This document shows positions 59,074 to 64,000 of a stretch of DNA of 64,000 nt, piece by piece. The stretch's first letter is position 1, and the number at the start of each line of letters is the position of its first letter. A program made the position numbers and the translations under genes. This DNA is from Paenibacillus planticolens (GTDB lineage: Bacteria > Bacillota > Bacilli > Paenibacillales > NBRC-103111), in the NCBI RefSeq assembly GCF_013141725.1, contig NZ_WHNZ01000040.1, positions 1 through 64,000 on the forward strand, given 5' to 3'. Below the pieces are notes generated by a model. The model searched no databases. It worked only from the letters and a program-made list of their open reading frames with translations, and was not told the DNA's origin.

Positions 59074-59868
59074 TTATCGAACATCAAGTGCATCCAAGAT
59101 CGGCCATGCCGTCCCGACCCATTGTGCGATAACGACAAGAAGCAGCCAATAAATTAAATAATAAATATCCACTCTGGAGTAAGAGGAAAGATAATAATAA
59201 GTTCGTTTTTTTTGAGTGGAAAAACGCTTCGCCTCCATCGCCACGGCCGTCCGATGAGCGCGGCGGATGCTCTGGGCCAGCAGAGGAATGGCATACATGC
59301 GCAGCATCGTGTACCAGCCCGTTACCCAATTGCGCCGCTTCTTGCCCCTCACCTTAAGCGCATAGCGCAGCGTTTGAAACTCCTCTACGATAAGCGGCAG
59401 CATGCGAAGCGCGGCAAGGAAGCTATAGGCATACTTCGGAGCCACCTTCCACTGCTGCATCAGCGCATAAAAAAGAGCGACAGGACGTGTGGTCAAGCTG
59501 AACAACAGCCCCACAGCCGCGACCTGAAGGCCGCGAAAGCCGAGATGCAGACCGCGGTAGAAGCTTTCTTCGGTGATTCGAACAAAACCCAGCTGAAACC
59601 ACAGTGTTTCCCCGTTGCCGAACATCATCATCCCCGCCGCAGAGGAGAGGAAGATGAGCAGGAACGGCGAGGCATACAGCAGCAGGCGCCGCAGCGGCTG
59701 GCCTGAAAACAAGAGCAGCGGCACCAGCACCCCCGCTGTTAAATACATCATCGTATTCAGATTATGCGTGAATACAACAAGAACAAACAGAAGCAGAGAC
59801 AGGACAAGCTTCACACCCGGATTCACCCGGTGCAGCCAAGTTTCACGGTACGTGAACGTTATTTGCAT
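59074..59868 (-). CDS. ykoC: ECF transporter membrane component (T component)
   Basis: A 264-residue EcfT/CbiQ-family transmembrane protein with about six membrane segments and two conserved coupling-helix motifs (LRMLPLIVEEFQTLRYALKVRG and IRRAHRTAVAMEAKRF, the Ala-Arg-Gly and Arg-Ala-x-AMEARGF types). Last gene of the ykoEDC operon; six bases after ykoD. Couples ATP hydrolysis to substrate uptake. Confidence 0.93.
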   Translation of the reverse strand: MQITFTYRETWLHRVNPGVKLVLSLLLFVLVVFTHNLNTMMYLTAGVLVPLLLFSGQPLRRLLLYASPFLLIFLSSAAGMMMFGNGETLWFQLGFVRITEESFYRGLHLGFRGLQVAAVGLLFSLTTRPVALFYALMQQWKVAPKYAYSFLAALRMLPLIVEEFQTLRYALKVRGKKRRNWVTGWYTMLRMYAIPLLAQSIRRAHRTAVAMEAKRFSTQKKRTYYYLSSYSRVDIYYLIYWLLLVVIAQWVGTAWPILDALDVR

Positions 59869-59874
59869 ACCACC

Positions 59875-61359
59875 CTAGCCTCCTTCCCTGGCGAATGCGG
59901 CAAGAGGTGCAGAGTTCTCCGACACCGCCTCTGTCACACAGCCGTTTTCAACGCGCCAAACGCGCGTAGCGCAGCGTTTGACGATTTCTTCATCGTGCGT
60001 CACCATCACGATGACCGTCCCGCCTGCGCGCAGCCGTTCCAGTTGCTCCAGCATACGCATCGTGCCCTGCGCGTCAAGCCCGAAGGTGGGCTCATCCAGC
60101 AGCAGAATGCGCGGCCGGCGCACCATCGCGGAGGCCACGCTCAAGCGGCGCTTCTGGCCCATTGAGAGCTGGAACGGGTGCCGCCTGCGCAGCGCTGCAA
60201 GGTCGTACTCCAGCAGCAGCTCTTCCAGAGCGGCCTGCTGCGCGGCCGCCTCCCCCTTCTCCGCCTCCGGCAAGGAGTAGAGCAGCTCTTCTTCCACCGA
60301 ATTCGTGACGAATTGGAATTCCGGGTTTTGGAACACGAAGCCGACCTGCTCCGCAAGCTGCTCGATTTTGCTGCCCTTCACGCCCTCGATCCAGCTCTTG
60401 CCTTGCGTCGGGATGAGCCGCATGATGGCTAGCAGGAGCGAGCTTTTGCCTGCGCCGTTGATGCCGGTGACGGTGATCCAATCACCGGGATAGACGCATA
60501 AGTTATCCACATAGGTCTTAATCTTGCCGCCGCGAAGACCCGCGAAATCGTGAAAGGTCATCACCGGCTGCCTGGCAGCAAGCATTTCACCGGCAGCAGC
60601 ACTCTCCGCTGTTCGCCCCGTGTGACAGTCATCCCAAACGCCCGGATACCATATGCCGTAGTCAGCGAGCTGTTTTTTGTACGTTTGAAATACGGCTTGA
60701 GGCGAGCCATCGGCAAGCAGCTCTCCATTAGGGGAGATGACGATTAGACGGTCGATAAGGTCGAGGATACCGCTGATTTTATGCTCCACAATGACCAAAG
60801 TCTTGTCAGCGCCAATCGAGCGGATGGTCTCCCAGACGAGGTTCGTTCCCTCCTCATCCAACAGCGCCGTCGGCTCATCCAGAAACAGCACCTCCGGCTC
60901 TAAAGCGAGGACGCTCGCAATCGCCAGACGCTGCTTCATCCCCTGCGACAGCACGCCGATTGGCGTATGCGTATCGTCAAGCTGCAGCCCCACCAAGCTC
61001 AAATACTGGGCAATTCGCGCCGGCATTTCCTCGCGGGGCACCTGCATATTTTCCAAGACGAAAGCAATTTCCTCATCCACATACGGCATGCAGAATTGAG
61101 CATCCGGATCTTGAAACACGTAGCCCCAGCGACTTGGAGTCGTAAGTCTGTCCGCCTTGAGAGGAAGCTCGATAATATCGGGGACAATCCCGCTCAGCAC
61201 TTGAAGCAGCGTAGATTTGCCGCATCCGCTTGGACCGAGCAGCAAAACCTTCTCCCCCGGCTTCACCGAAAAGGAAACCCCCTGAAATAACAGGGGGGCC
61301 TCTTCTCCTGGATATTTTAGCCTCAGATTGGTAACGCCGAATTCCTCGCTCATGTCCAT
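59875..61359 (-). CDS. ykoD: ECF transporter double ATPase
   Basis: A 494-residue fusion of two ABC ATPases. Domain 1 (about 10-225): LLLGPSGCGKSTLLQVLSG, GVLSQGMKQRLAIASVLALEPEVLFLDEP. Domain 2 (about 265-480): VTGINGAGKSSLLLAIMRL, LSMGQKRRLSVASAMVRRPRILLLDEPTFGLD. Both Walker A, signature and Walker B motifs are intact. It overlaps ykoE by one base (TAATG). Confidence 0.95.
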   Translation of the reverse strand: MDMSEEFGVTNLRLKYPGEEAPLLFQGVSFSVKPGEKVLLLGPSGCGKSTLLQVLSGIVPDIIELPLKADRLTTPSRWGYVFQDPDAQFCMPYVDEEIAFVLENMQVPREEMPARIAQYLSLVGLQLDDTHTPIGVLSQGMKQRLAIASVLALEPEVLFLDEPTALLDEEGTNLVWETIRSIGADKTLVIVEHKISGILDLIDRLIVISPNGELLADGSPQAVFQTYKKQLADYGIWYPGVWDDCHTGRTAESAAAGEMLAARQPVMTFHDFAGLRGGKIKTYVDNLCVYPGDWITVTGINGAGKSSLLLAIMRLIPTQGKSWIEGVKGSKIEQLAEQVGFVFQNPEFQFVTNSVEEELLYSLPEAEKGEAAAQQAALEELLLEYDLAALRRRHPFQLSMGQKRRLSVASAMVRRPRILLLDEPTFGLDAQGTMRMLEQLERLRAGGTVIVMVTHDEEIVKRCATRVWRVENGCVTEAVSENSAPLAAFAREGG

Positions 61360-61955
61360 TACCCCAATACGTCGTAATCTTTCTTCGAAACGGGACGAAC
61401 CAGACTAAGCACACCGGTGCGGGCCAGCGCCCCAGCCAAATAATAAGCGAACACGCCTGCAATGATCGCAGAGCCCGCAAGACGAAGCCCAATAAACAAA
61501 CAGTAGTTCCAGAACGTTAATTGATCAATATAGCCATAGTATTTATCTATAAGCAGAGAAAGCGCCGCAGATGCAAAGGACGCGAGGACCGTTACGCTCA
61601 CACTCGCCCGGCGATACAGAAATACCGCAAATATCAACTCTGCGCCTAGCCCCTGAAGAATACCGTAAACAAGCGTCGATACACCCCAAGATCCTCCTAA
61701 AAGCGCCTCAACCGTCGCAGCCGCTACTTCAGCGAGCAAGGCGACGCCGGGTTTGCGAATGACAAGGAAGGCAAACGTTGCCGCCATGAACCACATTCCG
61801 TAACTCAACTGTTCTGCGTGCAGACCTAACGGTTTTAAGATATCGTACATCGGACCCCAGATGCGATAAATCACCCCAAATACCGCCGCGATCACGATCG
61901 TCACCAAGATATCGGTTAGTTTTAACCCTTTTGCCCCTGTTTCTTTTTGTGCCAT
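61359..61955 (-). CDS. ykoE: ECF S component for a thiamine precursor
   Basis: A 198-residue substrate-capture protein with five or six membrane segments (LTDILVTIVIAAVFGVIYRIW, GMWFMAATFAFLVI, LLAEVAAATVEALLGGSWG, AELIFAVFLYRRASV, LAGSAIIAGVFAYYLAGAL), as in YkoE. The TPP riboswitch upstream and neighbours ykoD and ykoC identify the hydroxymethylpyrimidine/thiamine-precursor group. ATG at 61955; a TTG at 61967 is an alternative. The YkoF protein of B. subtilis is absent here. Confidence 0.9.
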   Translation of the reverse strand: MAQKETGAKGLKLTDILVTIVIAAVFGVIYRIWGPMYDILKPLGLHAEQLSYGMWFMAATFAFLVIRKPGVALLAEVAAATVEALLGGSWGVSTLVYGILQGLGAELIFAVFLYRRASVSVTVLASFASAALSLLIDKYYGYIDQLTFWNYCLFIGLRLAGSAIIAGVFAYYLAGALARTGVLSLVRPVSKKDYDVLG

Positions 61956-62014
61956 GTGTTGCTCCAACTCCTTTTCTTAGATCGAATTTGTAAAATGAGA
62001 TAGGCGAACACGAC

Positions 62015-62158
62015 AAAAAAAGCCTACCGGGATGCGGCAGGCATAAAATTAGTGCAGAAAGGCACTCGAATTCTCTACGCTGGCATTACCCAGATCAGAT
62101 TAACGGTCAGCGGCATAGGGCCACTATCTCAGCCTGACTTCATCAAGCACCCGTGTTG
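62015..62158 (-). ncRNA. TPP riboswitch with expression-platform terminator
   Basis: Read on the minus strand: CGGGTGC near 62152, GGCTGAGA near 62134, a variable arm, then TGATCTGGGTAATGCCAGCG (62077-62097), the conserved THI-box core. About 30 bases on, GCCTACC/GGCAGGC pairs in a hairpin followed by seven T (62015-62043), a transcription terminator. It lies upstream of ykoE, so TPP should switch off the transporter. Confidence 0.9.
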
Positions 62159-62218
62159 CTATTCATTTGGCTTAACTGTAGCGGATTCACCGATATTTGG
62201 CAATGCTTTTTTTCAAAC

Positions 62219-63664
62219 TTATTTTTCAATCAAATGCTGCAAATCCTTCGTCAAACCGTTCAGCTGGCTGATGCTGTCAACGATATCTTCCACCCTCTTC
62301 TGCTGAACTTCAGCGCTAGCCAATACTTGCTGCACCGAAGCCGCGGATTGTTCGGTAATCGCTGCGACGGACGTCATTTCCTCGGCTACCTTTTGAGAGG
62401 ATAACTGCAATTGCTGGTTCATACGCTGCAAATTCTCCGCCTGTTCCATGACTTCAACCGTATTCGTGTTAATGACTTCGAACAATTGATCGACGCTTTC
62501 CGCTGATTTTTTCCCGGACTCCACTGCCGTTTTACCGACTGCCACCTTATTTACAGCTGTTTCTACTTTAAGTTGAATGGAACCTAAAATCTCGGAGATG
62601 TCTGTGGAAGCCACATGGGCATTTTGCGCAAGCTTGCGAATCTCTCCCGCAACAACCGAAAAGCCTCTGCCATGCTCCCCGGCTCGCGCGGCCTCGATGG
62701 AAGCATTGAGCGAGAGAAGATTCGTTTGATTGGCGATTTCGGCAATCGTTGTCACGATATTTCCGATTTTCACATTTTCCTCGTTGACTTCATTCATGAT
62801 GTTGGACGTTTCGGTCACGATAACGGTAATGTCATTGATTTTGTGCGAAAGATCTTCCATTTGGTTTTTGCCTTCATGCGTTATCCGGGCCGTATCCCGG
62901 GATCTGCTGCTCATCGCGTTCGATGCGGAAGAGGTCTCCTCCACCGTCTCATTCACCTCTTGGATCGCGGTCGTGATATCCGTAATCGAGGTTGCTTGAG
63001 ATTCAATGCCGATAGAAATTTGTTGAAAAGCCGCCACGACTTCTTCCGTAATTCTGCCGGTGACAGACGCATTTTCATGCAGCACAGTACTGGAAGTGCC
63101 CAGCACCTCTGTTGTCGTACGAACGCCTGCCAGGGCCTCTTCCGTCTTTATCCGCAGTGCCTCGGATTCCCTTGCACTCTGGACTACCCGCGTCAACAAT
63201 CGGGTCCCAACCTGACCTTGGCCGATAAGCGTAATAATTGTCAGTACGTAAAAAACATTGATCATCGTATAGTCAACAGGAACGGGTAAAGTGAAATTGA
63301 AATAATTCAAATTGACAAGCCCCACCACACCATTTAGCAGCAAAGGCCGATAATCCATATACAAGGAAACAATAGCCAAGCTTAAATATAAGATTAGCAT
63401 GCCTGACGCTGAGGTATTATGTAACATGAAAAAATAAGAAATCACATTAACACCTATTGCAATGACATACCGCGTGGAAGTGATTGCAACTTTTTTCCAA
63501 ACCATCAATGTACAAACCAGTGCGATAGGTGCTCCGAAAGTCAGCAGCAATACAACTAGTTCTACAGACCTAAATGATGCCCCCATTCCAAGCGCCAAAC
63601 ATGCCCACAACAGCTTGACCATTAATCCGTTTCTTCTATGATGCTCTAACATCTGAGCAGTCAT
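62219..63664 (-). CDS. Methyl-accepting chemotaxis protein without an extracellular sensor
   Basis: A 481-residue chemoreceptor. The N-terminal 180 residues hold about six short membrane segments (LLWACLALGMGASF, VVLLLTFGAPIALVCTLMVW, YVIAIGVNVISYFFML and others) with only short loops; then a cytoplasmic coiled coil with [34 protein letters not shown] as signalling tip. HAMP is not clear. The layout points to membrane or cytosolic sensing. GGAGGG precedes the ATG. Confidence 0.9.
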   Translation of the reverse strand: MTAQMLEHHRRNGLMVKLLWACLALGMGASFRSVELVVLLLTFGAPIALVCTLMVWKKVAITSTRYVIAIGVNVISYFFMLHNTSASGMLILYLSLAIVSLYMDYRPLLLNGVVGLVNLNYFNFTLPVPVDYTMINVFYVLTIITLIGQGQVGTRLLTRVVQSARESEALRIKTEEALAGVRTTTEVLGTSSTVLHENASVTGRITEEVVAAFQQISIGIESQATSITDITTAIQEVNETVEETSSASNAMSSRSRDTARITHEGKNQMEDLSHKINDITVIVTETSNIMNEVNEENVKIGNIVTTIAEIANQTNLLSLNASIEAARAGEHGRGFSVVAGEIRKLAQNAHVASTDISEILGSIQLKVETAVNKVAVGKTAVESGKKSAESVDQLFEVINTNTVEVMEQAENLQRMNQQLQLSSQKVAEEMTSVAAITEQSAASVQQVLASAEVQQKRVEDIVDSISQLNGLTKDLQHLIEK

Positions 63665-63773
63665 GGGTCATCCCTCCTATTTTATCTACAAAAAAAGACA
63701 ATTCATCTCATCATTCAACGTTCGAGAAAAAAACTCCTCCTTTTTACGCTGGTAACAAATCTTTGCACAGAAT

Positions 63774-63810
63774 TTGACTTCTGACCCCCACCAAAACTAC
63801 AATATGTAGT
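63774..63810 (+). promoter_or_regulatory. Promoter with overlapping inverted repeat
   Basis: TTGACT (63774-63779), 18 bp, TACAAT (63798-63803). ACTACA-ATA-TGTAGT (63796-63810), a perfect palindrome, covers the -10. It resembles BlaI/CopY-type boxes in half-site only (their centre is 2 bases), so the regulator is open. Confidence 0.5.
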
Positions 63811-63843
63811 GTACAAAAGAAATCATAAAGGAGCTCATACCAA

Positions 63844-64000
63844 ATGGACCATTCCACGATGCAGAACGGACCGGATGTTGTTGCTATTTTGCTTTACATA
63901 GGGCTAGCCCTTTTCATTATCGCCGTCATCGGCTATATCCTTGCCGCGAAAACGAACAAAGCGAACACCAGCAAGCTGAAAAAAGCAGAAAAGCAGGCAC
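63844..64000 (+). CDS. Single-pass membrane protein, cut by the window edge
   Basis: An open frame from the ATG at 63844 (AAAGGAG upstream) to the window end, 52 residues so far: a short acidic head, one membrane helix (VVAILLYIGLALFIIAVIGYILAA) and a Lys-rich cytosolic start. Rest unknown. Confidence 0.7.
   Translation, partial: MDHSTMQNGPDVVAILLYIGLALFIIAVIGYILAAKTNKANTSKLKKAEKQA

Noticed and set aside
1-64000. CRISPR arrays, tRNA and rRNA genes, integrases, transposases
   Set aside because: None seen on either strand by reading; the repeated units found have no spacer regularity of CRISPR type.

Overview
This 64 kb window reads as a chromosomal segment of a spore-forming, low-to-mid-GC Firmicute, most likely Paenibacillus or a close relative (inference from gene content; no 16S or marker search was possible). 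The pointers are S-layer-homology proteins, a copper-amine-oxidase-domain lipoprotein, a YaaH-type spore germination glycosidase, a B/F/G-type sigma factor with RsbV/RsbW, CBO0543-family membrane proteins, AGGAGG-type ribosome sites with GTG/TTG starts, and strong intrinsic terminators after most units. I found no rRNA, tRNA, prophage, insertion sequence or CRISPR array.

Layout. 1-12.4 kb: a GC-rich degenerate tandem repeat, araD behind AraR-like operators, an SLH protein, an ECF sigma factor with a membrane partner gene, an HD-GYP gene broken by an in-frame stop, the flotillin operon (yuaF-floT) behind a SigW-like promoter, a lipoprotein, and a cold-shock gene with its YdjO-like companion. 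12.4-24.2 kb: a dense general-stress locus containing SigB, two RsbV/RsbW pairs, a hybrid kinase and CheR-type methyltransferase resembling B. cereus RsbK/RsbM, a response-regulator phosphatase resembling RsbY, Dps, GlgC, YtxH, DUF948 and DUF1328 proteins. At least six SigB-like promoters, all with a 14 bp spacer, tie these genes together. 24.2-43.5 kb: housekeeping and metabolic genes (fumC, a BCAT with a divergent LysR regulator, aguA-aguB, azoR, a dihydroorotate-dehydrogenase-like/membrane fusion, hmp with a convergent Crp/Fnr regulator, xylR/xylA). 43.5-49.6 kb: a group of duplicated small membrane proteins, yaaH, and a chemoreceptor gene also broken by an in-frame stop. 49.9-64 kb: a ten-repeat Big_2 surface protein, psuK-psuG, a nitroreductase, a 25-residue CDGSH-like gene behind a Fur-like box, a second SLH protein, the ykoEDC thiamine-precursor ECF transporter behind a TPP riboswitch, a chemoreceptor, and a gene cut by the window edge.

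Two themes cross the window. First, a family of about 22 bp units (GGGAACTACAG...CTATTTC) occurs at five intergenic loci, usually as two forward copies followed by two inverted copies, so each locus is a long imperfect palindrome; a different unit with the same two-plus-two layout lies beside fumC. Second, both broken genes (HD-GYP and chemoreceptor) encode membrane signalling proteins and each carries a single in-frame TAA with the reading frame otherwise intact.

All functional calls come from reading the translated sequence against remembered family features; no database search was run.
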